A DNA stretch of 64,000 nucleotides, taken from NCBI GenBank assembly GCA_008508345.1, contig QNGE01003004.1, positions 9,296 to 73,295 of the forward strand, given 5' to 3'. The translations under genes and the position numbers were made by a program. This document shows positions 46,347 to 57,849 of the stretch, one piece after another (the first letter of the stretch is position 1; the number at the start of each line of letters is the position of its first letter). Under the pieces are notes generated by a model, which was not told where the DNA came from, made no database searches, and saw nothing but the letters and a program-made list of their open reading frames with translations. The DNA comes from Paragonimus westermani. Its lineage: Eukaryota; Platyhelminthes; Trematoda; Plagiorchiida; Troglotrematidae.

Positions 46347-48154
46347 GTGAGTTCAGCCACTCCACAAATCTACAATTTTCAATTAACTTAGACTAGTGTG
46401 TGTGAAAGAACTTTAGTGACTGGTCTGTCTAGCACAAGTTGACATTACGAACTAAAACGCACCTCCTATAAAACGAGCTTTAGTATTATCTGTGTTAATT
46501 ATTGATGCGAATAATCGTCAGAGGTGAGGCTCAGGTAGCCAAGCCAGACATTCGAGGTACTGAAACAGAATTCCAAAAACTTGAGAATTACGAATATTTA
46601 AGCAAGGCTTACGTTACTATGAAGAGACACTGAGCCATATAGAGGGGAGGTACCAATAGGCTACCCAAAGCTGGTTGAACGTAATGGCAAAGACATAGTA
46701 AGTTTTTTTCAGCGAGAAAAGTTGTGAACAAACATGGATTAGACTAGATCATTGTCCGTCAGGATAAAAGACGCGAAGCTTTTCGGATGCTTGTCAATTT
46801 CTTTTCAATGAAGGCATCAGCCCTTTGTTTAGAGAAATCGTTTGGTCAGACGATACTTGGTACCCCTTCATGATTATTGTCTCTATCGGCAGACAAACAG
46901 ACTGTGGTGACCAGCGGTCGCATGGCTTCTCTGAAGATCCAGGCTGCAACCGTGTTTTCCCGTTTACCTGTTCTGTACGCATGTTTCTGTGCTCGTCTGC
47001 TATAGGAGGCCTGATGTGAATTTAGTGTCACCTTCCGTCGTGCAACTAATTGCACGTAGTGAATGTTCGATCTTTTCCTAACGACGCATCCATTCCTCAA
47101 AGTCGTTTGGTCTGGACCTTTTCGAGTGTTGTTTAACGCCTTCGAAGTTTCTACACACTTTCCGTCTGGGGTCGCTTTTGAGTACGATCGAGTGGGTTGG
47201 AGCCCTACTCGTGCTTCTTTTGTATTCTCTCGATTGCTGCCATTGTTCCCCGGTTAGGCTAGAACTAAATACGTATCATAATCCCAAACAATGCTGGAAA
47301 CATGCGGTTTTTTACCAAACCCTAACGCGTTCTATTAGTTCGATGCCTATTGGAAAAGCGTTTAAAATTGCTAGTGAGCGAGGGTCGGGCGCATATCCAC
47401 TTGTATATTCAAACTGGCGAGCCCGAAGTGACTCGAACACGCTACCTTCTGAAAATGGTGTGTACGGAGCTGGAAGTGGTTAGTGCTACATCATTTACAT
47501 ACAATTAATCACCTGGCTAATGAAGAGACTTCCTGAAAAAAGTGCATACCAGCCTTATCATTTGGGAGAAATACCGTTACTGTTCTTGAGGTATTTTGTG
47601 ATGACCACAGCTTATATTTTTACTAAAGTTTATTGATTCGTCACGGTGCTACTCTGCAATTGAGACGATGGTTTGCTGAACCTGACAGTGGTTACTGTAC
47701 TTACACATGTGTCAACTGTAGCAGTGGGAAATTACTAGCCGTCACATTGCTTAGACCGGTCTATGGCACTAATCATGAACGTTCAATATCTGACATCAGT
47801 CACATCCTGATCTAAACATGTTCACCAGCACCACAACGCTTATTTTTCCTGAATTTTACCGATGTTATTTTTGTAGGCAGGACAGAAATTTACGATAATA
47901 TACTAGACCGAAACAATGTTTTACTCGCAGTCACTTTTTTACATATCAAGAGAAGCACATAAAATAAAGTGAATGTCACTTAGATTTGATCTCAGCTTTT
48001 GCAATAAAATTTTGGATGTTGCACTAAGTATGAGATTTTCACCTGGTACAAGTAGTCATTACTTATCGTTACCACGGCGACGGTTTTAGCCTTGGTTCAC
48101 ACTCTCGTGCGTCAATCGTGTTCTCAACGTCTCAAATATGCCCATTACGGTAAT
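46347..48154. other. First part of the 11.2-kb intron; nothing recognised
   Basis: Only short frames occur here (46794-47100, 47063-47483), with none supported. No transposon protein was seen before the PLE at 48.15 kb. Confidence 0.45.
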
Positions 48155-48319
48155 GAGAATAAAGACATACAGGCGAACATATGTTTTCGATAATTCATCT
48201 TCAGGCGGGTACAATTATATAAGAACTGAGTAGATTTAGATCGAGATATCAATCAGACTTATTACAGAGAAACGAGGTCACTGGCCAGTCAGTTGGCGAT
48301 GGCTTGATTGATCGGTTAC
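48155..48319 (-). repeat. Inverted arm, left (PLE terminal repeat)
   Basis: This is the sense-oriented 3' terminal repeat relative to the minus-strand coding fragment. On the minus strand it contains CTGAAGA, ATTATCGAAAACATATGTTC, which is a hammerhead-like order with the palindrome AACATATGTT. Stem I is only weakly paired. Confidence 0.75.
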
Positions 48320-48671
48320 GTCACGCTTGTCCACTGGTTTGACCGCGCCGATTGGCCATCGATCCGATCGATTTTTGGCCATGGTAGGTGCAACGTCTGA
48401 ACAAACCGTTTTTGATGACATAATTTCGGGTCAATCAGCTTGATTCGATAGCCTTAGCAGTACAAAGTGTTCTAATTCGGACAGCTTTTGATCGGTTGCC
48501 TGGCACGCGGTATACCACTTTGAAAGCTTCGTCAGTTTTCACCTGGTGCCCGCTTTCAACCAGATGGGCGAGAATAGCGGTGTTGACCGATCGTGATTCC
48601 CCGTGTCCCAGCCATCGTGGATGGTGTTCTCGGATTCTTTTTGAAAGCTGTCTTGACGTTCGACCAATATA

Positions 48672-48835
48672 ACCGACCAATCAAGCCATCGCCAACTGAC
48701 TGGCCAGTGACCCCGTTTCTCTGTAATAAGTCCTATCGACATCTCGATCTAACTCTACTCACTCCTTATATAATTCTACCGGACTGAAGATGAATTATCG
48801 AAAACATGTTCGCCTATATGTCTTTATTCTCAATC
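48672..48835 (+). repeat. Inverted arm, right (PLE terminal repeat)
   Basis: This arm is antisense to the coding fragment. On the plus strand it has CTGAAGA at about 48784-48790, then GAAAACATGTTC. It matches the left arm almost throughout. Confidence 0.75.
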
Positions 48836-48839
48836 GTGT

Positions 48840-49695
48840 TCATCAGTTCGAAATCTAGCCAACATCAGACAACCGAATTATCATATTCAGACGTTCAGTC
48901 ATATTGTCTGGTTAGCAATGCTTATATTATCCTACCACTTTGAGTGCCCAATTAAATCTAGTTGATAACATCGTAGCATGGCCACCGTAAAATTGAGTAG
49001 GAACGGCTGATACAATATAAACTGTAGATCAATGAGTTTTGATCACACTACTAATACTGGATTGTATTGGACCTTTCATTATCATTTACAATGTGGCAGT
49101 GAGTCCAGTCTAATGGTTTTTCTAGCAGCCTCTCAGTTTCATTGACCACGTCTAATCCAGTCTACTGAATTCAGAAATCGGGATCAGTTGGGCGCATGTC
49201 AATACTACAAGAGTATACCAGACTATCCAAAAGACATTCGAAACAGCCGAAACTTAGATGTTGGAACGTTGGTGTTTGTACAACTCCTTGATTTCAATAC
49301 CTCACCAAAAATGCTTATCTTCAGGTACGCATCCAGATTGAACAAAAAACACAAATAACTGACACTACACGATTTGTAATCAAACAAAATTCGTTGCATC
49401 TCCACATGTTTAATGTCAGCAGTTTACACCGGCGAAATTCTGGACCAAAGTAAACCGATATCAGCAAGCTCATAGTTAATTTATTACTAAAATGGCGTTA
49501 AAGTCACAAACAAGTGTTTGTGTATGGACGGGCAATGCGGTGGTGTCTGATCGCAATCTCCTTCGCATAATATAACAGACACTCATGTCGAAATTCAAAT
49601 AGGCCATAAAGCTTTTTGTTTGGCCACTGGTATGTTGCGTCATCAGACAACACTTCGTGATCGACCACGTTGATTCTTTCCGGTTGTTAGTTGCC
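48840..49695. other. Intron stretch; nothing clearly recognised
   Basis: A minus-strand frame at 49697-49476 continues from the GETGR-containing segment described next and may be decayed PLE sequence. Confidence 0.35.
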
Positions 49696-49840
49696 ATGTG
49701 CCCCGTGCATTGGCCTCATTCTGGTGAGCGTTCTGCTGACGCCCAGTTTCACCAACACGGAATACACCGCATCTGCCATTTTGTTCACAAGTTACGTTTG
49801 ATATAATGAACAGAAGCCCTCTTTGTTTGACTGGTGGTGT
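49696..49840 (-). mobile_element. Possible GIY-YIG fragment of a Penelope-like element
   Basis: A minus-strand frame reads SNVTCEQNGRC followed by VFRVGETGRQ. This resembles the C-x-C..YiGeTGR core of PLE GIY-YIG domains, although the first half is poorly conserved. Its neighbour, an antisense hammerhead-like motif at 50025-50065, repeats the arrangement seen at 48.4-48.8 kb. Confidence 0.3.
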
Positions 49841-50024
49841 GGTTTTATTAACAGTTCTCTAAATTATTACTTATTCCATAGGCTTTGTGTGTGCATAAAC
49901 TGTTGACTCACGCAGTTTGTCTGCCCTGGAACTGACGACAGTCTTTGTTTCATGTAAACCCAATGGTTGAATGTTTTTGATTGTGTTGCTAACCGCATGT
50001 TCTATATATTCTAATGTTTTACGT

Positions 50025-50065
50025 TCGTGACTGAAGAGAGTAAACGAAATGTTAACATCTCGCGA
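50025..50065 (+). ncRNA. Hammerhead-ribozyme-like motif, intact core
   Basis: In order on the plus strand: TCGTGA (stem I 5' side), CTGAAGA core, GAGTAAAC (stem II reduced to a G-C pair closing a 6-nt loop), GAAA, the palindrome ATGTTAACAT (stem III), C at the cleavage position (AUC triplet), and TCGCGA, which pairs with the 5' side with one G-U wobble. The flanks align with the motif at 38959-38999 over about 110 bp (shared ATGTCTTCT and GGGAACTCAGTGTTT). Both are therefore copies of the same terminal repeat. Confidence 0.65.
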
Positions 50066-51274
50066 TGTATGTCTTCTATCGATATTGGTGAACTGGATCA
50101 AGGGAACTCAGTGTTTTAAATTATTCCATAGGACTAATTGCGCGTGCAAAGAAGACCTCAATCGCTGTTTAACTGTTCCTTCTAAACAGCGGTATCAAAA
50201 CTAATGTTTTCTTAGGAACAGTTGGTGAACGACCATTCTGTGCATTATCTTAGCCGAGCTTCTTTACAGATCCTTTCGGGTAGCCGCTGTAGAGGAAAAT
50301 CTGCTCCAAACGACACACATCCTGCCCCAGTGTGTTGCGGGTGAAAACGCGCCTAGCGCGATCAGTGTGTGGGCCAATCCTCTTTTGTGTGTTCATGGAG
50401 CAAGCCTCCCAAAACAAAGGTAATGGTTAGTCAACGTATTTTTCCTATGGATAGCTGCTGCTAGTAAGGCAGCATGCCATGTAAGTAAAGTCCAGTTCAT
50501 TTTTCAGCAAAGTCCTACTGTATGGTGTCACTTTTGACACATCCCACATCCAAAACTACTTTGCTGAAACAACCCAAGGAGCACAGTCGTAAGTGTCATT
50601 TATAGAATAACTGACACTAACTTTTAGCAGCAGACAACTGATTGACAAAAATTTCAGGATAAAGTTAAATCTATGAACGAGAAGATGCGACGAAATGTTG
50701 TTAATAGAATAAACAAGTGAACTTTGGGTGAATGTAAAAATAGTTCAGTAAACTCAACTATTACTGTGCGCGTAGTTTTCTAGGGAATTAACTGTGAACA
50801 TCCAAAAGTATTGTACGACACGGGTGCATCTCATTCGTTCCGTAGACGCTACTGACATCTCCCAGGGGACTGTAGTAACACCATCAGTGATATACACACC
50901 TATCAGATTTCGTGAACAAATTCAAAAAGGAGCGTACCAACATAGTATGAATTTACAGGTTTTCCAGCAAGCACAAAGCTAAAGATTAGCTCAGTGAAAT
51001 TCCACGTCTCACAGCATTGTCGTAGCTAATGGACAGTAATGAGTGAATAAATTTATCAATCATGGCTAATGCTATGCTCCTGTGCCGATATACCAGCTGT
51101 ATTGTCAGACAAAGAAAGAACACGAATGGAGGAAATGACCTACGAGATATTTATCGGCAAAACTTGTTCGAGCAGATTATCATGGTTTTGTTTGCACGAA
51201 AACATTGTCTTTGAGCACCAAATGAAGTTTTACTGAGTAGTAGGAGATTTTTCTTCGTGTAGATTAGACGAAAC
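50066..51274. other. Intron stretch; nothing recognised
   Basis: No frames longer than about 60 codons with any motif, and no repeat copy was identified. Confidence 0.45.
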
Positions 51275-51460
51275 CCACAGCTGCCTCATGGAAGCGTGGC
51301 CGGAGTTCTAGTCCCGGCCCTGACAAAGATATACACTGTTGACGAGCTCTAATGAGAGTAAAACTCGAGTCTAGTGCTTTTTCCGAAGAGGCCGATTGAA
51401 ACCCCTATGGGAATGCAACAGATGTGAACAGTTGTGGTGACTTTCAATCTAAATGAAGTT
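51275..51460 (+). repeat. SINE family 1, copy 3
   Basis: This copy contains GGAGTTCTAGTCCCGGCC (a B-box variant), GACGAGCTCTAATGAGAG, ACTCGAGTCTAGTGCTTT and GAAGAGGCCGATTGAAA in the same order as the copy at 10841-11034. Confidence 0.7.
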
Positions 51461-54235
51461 TCCTCGGAGGCACCACTGTACTACCAAAACATGAAATCCT
51501 TATCATCTCCAGGGTTTATGGCGGTTCTGTGCAGGTGTACTTGAGATAACCCCAACGAAAAAATCCCACCGAGGTTCCTTATAGGGCTATGACCGCCCTC
51601 TTTTCTTCAAAATGTTCTGCCTAAGAATTCTCACATGCTTGGTACGCAGTGTTATTGTGACATCTTGTTAAAACCGAACGTAGTATCCTTAGTTGTTCCA
51701 ATAGCAGTATAACATTCGAACACAATATTCATCAATAGGAATCACATTTTGTATAGAGCTGCGCAAATAAAACGTTATGTGCAATGTTTTGACAAAAAAG
51801 AAGTCGGATTTTCCATTTTTCAACAGCCTAAGATTTCTGGTGCGTTGACTTCAGGGTGTGACAAAGCGGTTGACATTCTTGGCATGCCACTCGCGACTTT
51901 GAATTGTCATTTAAGTGAACTGTTGGCTCGTCGACAAACAATTTTGGATAACAAACACGTGCAAGATGGATGACGCCTGTCCGCATCCGATAGCCAGAGC
52001 TTCTGTAGTGAGGCCTGCCGATAGGAGCGATAGTTGCAGTATGAGTTGCGCACGTGAAACGGTTTTTTCGCAGATGATATCGTGTGAAGTGACTTCGAAT
52101 TTGCTCGTTGCTGTTGAATTCACATTTCTGGGTAAGTCTGTTTGACTCCCCGTTTCAAGGTGGATCATCCACGAAATTCAAATGAGTGCGAAAACTACGT
52201 TCAGCCGTAGGTAGCGTTCAACCATCTGAATCTCGTGTTATGTATAAAGCGTCCTGAAAAAAACAGTGGAAGTAATATGCTTTTTAGGTACTTTGGGACC
52301 TTTAGAAAATACTACTAAACTGATAAGGGATCGGAGACGTACCAGTAGAGAGGTTAAAACAGTTGCTGATAACTTTAGCTTGATGAGCGGAATTTTTTTA
52401 GACACCTAGTTTCCATCAGGAATTTTGACATAAACGAAGTACATCATTCATGTGATTTCGTAACTGACATTTCGTTGAATCTGAACACGCGTGGATCTTG
52501 ATCCGTGGCAGGAGACTGGGAAGTTCGTGAGAATTCTGGACACTTATAAGTACATCATGCTAAGTGCACGGAAAGCTGTAAGATTAACTCGAACTGTTTA
52601 TGAAGTGAATTTGTTATTCCAACGTAGACCGAAAAGAGTCCAGCATACACCTGTTTGATGTAGTATAAAGTAAGATTCAGACTTCAAATAATGTGAACGG
52701 AAAGTGGGAGTTTCCTTGTAAGTTACGCTAAGGGAACGGAAATCTGAAATTTTCAGTTTAGCCCTAATGAAACGGGTGGCGCTTTTGAAGATTTAATCCG
52801 TGTTTATTGTAAGGAATAGGAAAATGTCGACTTGTTTATAAGCACTAGTTACACGTAGTAACGAACACTGGGAAACCGTTAACATCACTAAATGTCTTCA
52901 CTATGACGAGGTCGCCTTGTCACAGACGAGTCAGACTGTCAACGAATGTTCTGCAGCCAGTGTGTCTAGATTTTTCAAAATCTATTCCGAATGATAGGTT
53001 CATTGTGCATGATATTCTGGAGAATGCTACACAGATGTGAAATGTAACGTTCTCACTGCACGTAAATTTATTGTTCACTAATGTGCCATTAAGAATGACG
53101 ATTGACTTTTGTCTAAACACGTATATGCCTGACTAATGACGAGTAGTATAGTGTGATCCTTCATCTTCACTACACCACTGTCCTGGAAATACCAAATTTT
53201 ATTTTAAAAAATGAGAGATCTAACCAAATAGACGATGTCATGATGTTATCTGTTCGGATTCGATTTTTGTTAGAGTATTTATAGCTGCCGTTGAACTTCG
53301 TTTCCCGGATGCGTTTCAGGGTAATTTGTTTTATCGGCAATGTACATAGTGACATCATGCGTTCATGATAAAGGGATAGTAGAGTAGCTTTTGGATTTCT
53401 TAATGTCTTTGTCCCAAACTTCTATCAGCTATCCAGTTTTGGGAACGACGCCGCGCTCGCTTCCCTAGATATCAATACTAAGCAACCGAAAGGTAACAAC
53501 ATGTGTCAGCCTGTATATTGCAGGCCTAGTAATGATGAACAAAGCCTACGTCTCCAGTCCTTCATCCGACCGACATATACTAGGTACCAATATCAGAAAA
53601 CGTGAACTGTACGCACATGTGATGCACTACGGTACTTAAACCCATTTTTTCTCAACAATGACGTTCAGTGATGATGCGCTGCGTTTTATGGACTGTTACA
53701 CAAAAACAAGAGTACTAAGCCCACAAGAAATATTTGCACGGAAAGGATATGAGTAAACGAGGCTAGCATATTCATTAGTAAATAGTAGGCTGTTTGGAAT
53801 TCATTGTCTGACAGTTTGTCCAACGGACACCTGCAGCTGCAGTGAGTTCCACATTGGTAGGATTGATCGATTTCTGCCCATTGGGATGACAGAACACTCC
53901 CGAACAAATATATCGGATCTTGAGACAGTTTTTCTTGAGGTGTTACCTGACCAGATCAGGCAGACCAGTCTCTCCGATCGCTGAGTTGGTGCTGGAGATC
54001 GGTCTCGCGGTCGATTCGACGAAACTTTTCTGTGTGACGGCGCGTCATCACAGGTCCGTCATCCTCAGGTCACTCGAGAAGTCATTTAGCTTAACAAACC
54101 AGAACTTTTCATCGCAACAATTATTGGCCTTGAAATTATTTCCATCATTGTTTTAATCAGCGACAGACTAGTATGTGTATTAATTTAATTCAGTTATTTC
54201 GCCTGCTTGTTAGCTTGATGTTAAACGGCTGTTGT
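51461..54235. other. Intron stretch; no supported gene
   Basis: A frame at 51966-52132 begins with a well-placed ATG and ends at GGTAAGT, so an exon is conceivable, but the product is unrecognised and no partner exon was found. The remainder shows only scattered short frames. Confidence 0.35.
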
Positions 54236-54267
54236 ATCGCTACCGATTAGAGTATACGAAATGTTGC
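54236..54267 (+). other. Degenerate hammerhead-like motif
   Basis: It keeps GAGTATACGAAATGTT of the family, but the first core is CGATTA and stem III is broken. Confidence 0.4.
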
Positions 54268-55279
54268 TGTCATTTTTCACATTCGGTCCTCTGATTTTGT
54301 TGTCCCACCTGCAATGGTCTAATGCACGATGTACTTGTCCGCAGCTTTCTAGATATCGGTGGAATCAGACAATATGAAAACACCCCAAACAATGAAGTTA
54401 ATATGCTTACTGGAAGAAATATATGATAGACCCCGTGTAATACCATGCATGACATCGATGCTGAGAGCGCATAGTGCCAACCGTTGATGTGCGATTTTGT
54501 GTACATGACCCGGCGTACGCTCCGTCGATAAAAAATAGTTGAAAATCCAATCAAACTTGTAGGCAGTTATCAAATAGCTACCCCCTTGAGTACATGGTAA
54601 AACTCTTCGGGCATTTTCCAGTTTACAAGCTGGTGAGGTCACGTACGGTCGATCGAAAGGCGAAAGCTCGGGGGATCACTTTTTTGAGATTCCTGGAGAG
54701 TTTTTGCTCGCCCGTTATACAACGCATTGGGCCATGATAATTGATTTCTGACATGCTGCACCGATGAACCAGCTAAATGAAACAGTCAACAAAACTTGGT
54801 TTTATTATTAAGAAAGGGACCAGGTAGAGAAACGATGAAAACGATGATGAAAGACTCCAAATGGCACCTGAAAAGTGGTACATATTGGTAAAGACAATTA
54901 GCGGACTGTAAATACCATTGCTGGTGAGGCTTAATCTGAAAATGTATGCACACACACATGCACTGGTGAGCAAATGGTTCACATAAACAGGCTGAATTTA
55001 TGCTAAACCAAGCCTCCTGAAGGGAATGGATTTTTGATCACATTACTCCAACATTGCAACTTTCTCCCATGATGTCCACCGAAAAGCACAGTAGACCGAA
55101 ACAACCGTCCGAAGAGGTGAACACTGTAAAAAAAGTCTAGAGATTTTTAAAAATGACTACTCTATGCATTGAACAAAAATAAAGTTGACTAATTTGTCTA
55201 AACGAACATTTGCTTGATCTGTAAAGACTTGTAAACCCCCAGCGTCCTAAATCTAAAGAAATGTTGCCACCGGTGCCAA

Positions 55280-55355
55280 CCCGCATTTCATTTATCATTT
55301 GACATGCAAATGTGGGGAACTTTATGTAGGCAAAACAGAGTTGCTTGAACTCCCT
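55280..55355 (+). pseudogene. GIY-YIG endonuclease fragment of the decayed PLE
   Basis: About 20 residues match the start of the PLE GIY-YIG domain (Tyr of the first half, two Cys, then ELYVGKTE for the YIG half). Downstream homology fades after LLELP, with a frame change near 55430. The frame is not functional. Confidence 0.55.
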
Positions 55356-56581
55356 GGCAACGGAACGCTGCAGATGTCCACGTTGCTGGAACACGACAAT
55401 GTTGCCGAAACGTACAAACGACACTGTTCACTGACGCAGAACACATTTTAACCACCGGTCTCGTTATCGATATAGCACGTCCATATGAAATGTTACCGAG
55501 TTATTTTAGTTCAAAGTGCTTGCAGTTTGCAGAAGCATCGCAATCCAAGTCGCTTTTGTATGTCGTCAAGAAACAGTTGTGTTGTGAGCCTGACCGTCTT
55601 GCATTTAGTGACCTGTCTCAGCGCACTGAGTGGTTATACACGCCCAGGATTTTGGGAATTAAGAAGTGATTCACTTAAACGTGGATGTGACGCTGGTGGG
55701 CCATTACGTGTCATCATGTGCGTTTACCATTCTTTGTAACCTAAACGTTTCATTCCAAAATGCTACATTGATTTTTTCTCCCCTATTACAATACAGTCAG
55801 ACCGCAAACCTTTGGGCCGTGCCAGACATGTTCTTTGACCTCTCACACAGTTTACGGTGTTCACCCTTTGGATTTTTATATACCGTACGATGAACCAACT
55901 AGTTACCGATTCTCTCTAGCTACGAACGACTTTGTCTGCCTACGGGCTAAAAAGAAAAACTTCCAAACTGACCAACTAAAACCGGGCAAACTGCAGCACG
56001 GTAGCCCCTTACGGTAGTGACTACGACCTGGTTGATCTAGTGTACTGAGGACTTCCAATCACCACCTTACAGTCGAAAGCTACATAGAGCAGAATACGGT
56101 AAGGCTATAACTGACGGATCAACGAACATCGTCCTTCAGTGATTTCCAGTTCAGATGATAGAAAAAAAATAGTTGGTTCACTCTTATTGATCACGAACAT
56201 AAAATATATAGACCATATACATCAGACGAAAAGGACAATCAGTTAGTTGACACGTATACAATCACACTGACCGTTATGTAATCAGGATCACGAAAATCCG
56301 ATAAGTTACTTCAGCCACTTTTCATTCAACGCCGGTTAACGTCGTTGCTTCACCAGAAGTCGGTAAACTGGGACCTGATTGCGTGACGATATCATGAATG
56401 GGCTAATTGAGTCAACTTAATGTTCAACTATGACAAAGAATAACGAACAGTTGATCTTGTTTGAGGAAGTTTCGTCATTATTCGTTTCATTCACATCGGA
56501 TTGCGTTCGGCTCATCGTTGTGATGGTTGTCGATTTGTTTTGCCTTATTTGTCAGATTTATACACCCTGTATGCGTTATTT

Positions 56582-56622
56582 TCGCAATTAATGAGAGTAC
56601 ACGAAATGTTATCATATCGCAA
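56582..56622 (+). other. Degenerate hammerhead-like motif
   Basis: The core reads TTAATGA instead of CTGATGA, the GAAA and ATGTTATCAT blocks remain, and stem I is disrupted. It aligns with the intact copies at 38959 and 50025, including the following ATGTCTTCTAT. Confidence 0.5.
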
Positions 56623-57591
56623 AATGTCTTCTATTTGATTCGGTAAGACGGTTTAAAGAAACCCAATGCTCCAAGGTCACCCAACCGATTCAAGTCTCAG
56701 ATTACCGCTATCGGTACTGATATACAAAACTGTATACAAAACATTCGGTTACGAGTGAATACTCGAACAGGTTCCAGCTGGTCAACGAGAACACAGTCCT
56801 TCCGTTTTGTTTTTAAAGTTGGAAAGGATAACTGATCAAGGAATCAAGGCCTTTGACTATTCCATGAATGTACTTGCGTTAAGACATCGAGTGGTGATTA
56901 TTTTTCCCAAAGGGTCTAATTGGTGGGTTTTTCCAACAATTAGAATCATCCATTAGGACGTCACAACATCCCACATTACATCAATCACTCAATAAGTTGA
57001 AAGAAGCTGATGATGTGAAAAGGCGACTTATTTGCTACACACTTTCAACTCTTTAAACGCGCATACATTCGGCGAGCGACCGCTTCAAATAATAAGCAAT
57101 AGCCAGAAAAAAAGACAAACTATTTGCAATTACCAATTTAAATCTCAAATAACTAAGATTCTGATTACTTTCATACGGTTTTCCAATAATCTCCAATGTG
57201 TTTCAGCTGGGAAGTACTAGTCTCACTATTAAGTATAGTTCCACATTGAAACGTTTCTTAGTTATCAACAAAGTTTAAAGGTCACCGATTTAGTTTGGAT
57301 ATATCTCAATAGCCGGGTGAATAAAGTCTACCCCGTGGTCAGTTTACATGGCGTATAAGCTGTAAACTACTGAGTCAAGCTTGATACCGCACGAGAGTAA
57401 TAGAAGAGATCATTGGGAAAAAATGTAGCCTGGCTGAGTAAAAGCATAATCCAAAAATATATTCTGCTCAGGTTCTATTTTGCGAAACTTGTGTTATATG
57501 GCAAACAAAAAGCTGAAGAGTATGAATGATAAAATGAGTTACATGCCTTTAGTTCAAATCCTAGTATTTTCATTTGACTTTGGTTTTTCAG
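56623..57591. other. Last part of the intron before exon 2; nothing recognised
   Basis: The sequence is AT-rich with short frames only. The branch point and pyrimidine tract for exon 2 lie at its end. Confidence 0.45.
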
Positions 57592-57723
57592 ATCACTTTG
57601 ATGCAACTAGCGAAACCGATGCCGCCAACGTTGCGTGTGGAAGGTGAACGTCTGTTTGAAACCACCAATCGGTCAACTTTCACACAAAAAACATTGAGGA
57701 CTCCCACTGAACGCCATCACAAA
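57592..57723 (+). CDS. SAXO-like axonemal protein, exon 2
   Basis: This 132-bp exon encodes residues 156-199, phase 0 at both ends. It has a strong acceptor (TTTGGTTTTTCAG) and donor (GTGAGTG). It carries the third TT-x-F repeat, ETTNRSTFTQKT, around residues 178-188. Perfect phase agreement with exons 1 and 3 is the main evidence that they form one gene. Further small exons could lie unseen in the long intron before it. Confidence 0.7.
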
Positions 57724-57849
57724 GTGAGTGCACACTGGAATGCATGAGTAAAATGTAACCAAGTACCAACAGACAATACTGACAGTGCACATGTTACGCC
57801 TTCCTGCTCACCACCGCTATGCAGGATAACACGAAAAACAGCCAATATG

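Larger units (their letters stand above)
48155..48835 (-). mobile_element. Penelope-like element fragment with inverted terminal arms
   Basis: Arms of about 165 bp at 48155-48319 and 48672-48835 are inverted copies of each other at roughly 90% identity by eye (for example the shared GGTCACTGGCCAGTCAGTTG). Between them the minus strand encodes a GIY-YIG fragment, GYIGRTSRQLSKRIREHHPR (48675-48615), continuing to HLVESGHQVKTDEAFKVVYR and ending near 48435. Coding homology starts exactly at the inner edge of the right arm, so the element is 5' truncated and capped by an inverted terminal repeat. PLEs are known to carry both direct and inverted flanking repeats. Confidence 0.85.
54236..56622 (+). 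mobile_element. Decayed Penelope-like element with flanking hammerhead-like remnants
   Basis: Degenerate hammerhead-like motifs at 54236-54267 (CGATTAGAGTATACGAAATG) and 56582-56622 (ATGAGAGTACACGAAATG) lie on the same strand on either side of a GIY-YIG fragment at about 55285-55350. That fragment reads HFIYHLTCKCGELYVGKTE, the VYxixC-C..YIGkT core. The order repeat, coding, repeat is that of a PLE with terminal repeats. The RT is absent or unrecognisable between 54.3 and 55.2 kb. Confidence 0.5.

Noticed and set aside
51966..52132. Possible exon (ATG to GGTAAGT)
   Set aside because: A single ATG-to-donor coincidence with an unfamiliar peptide and no partner exon.
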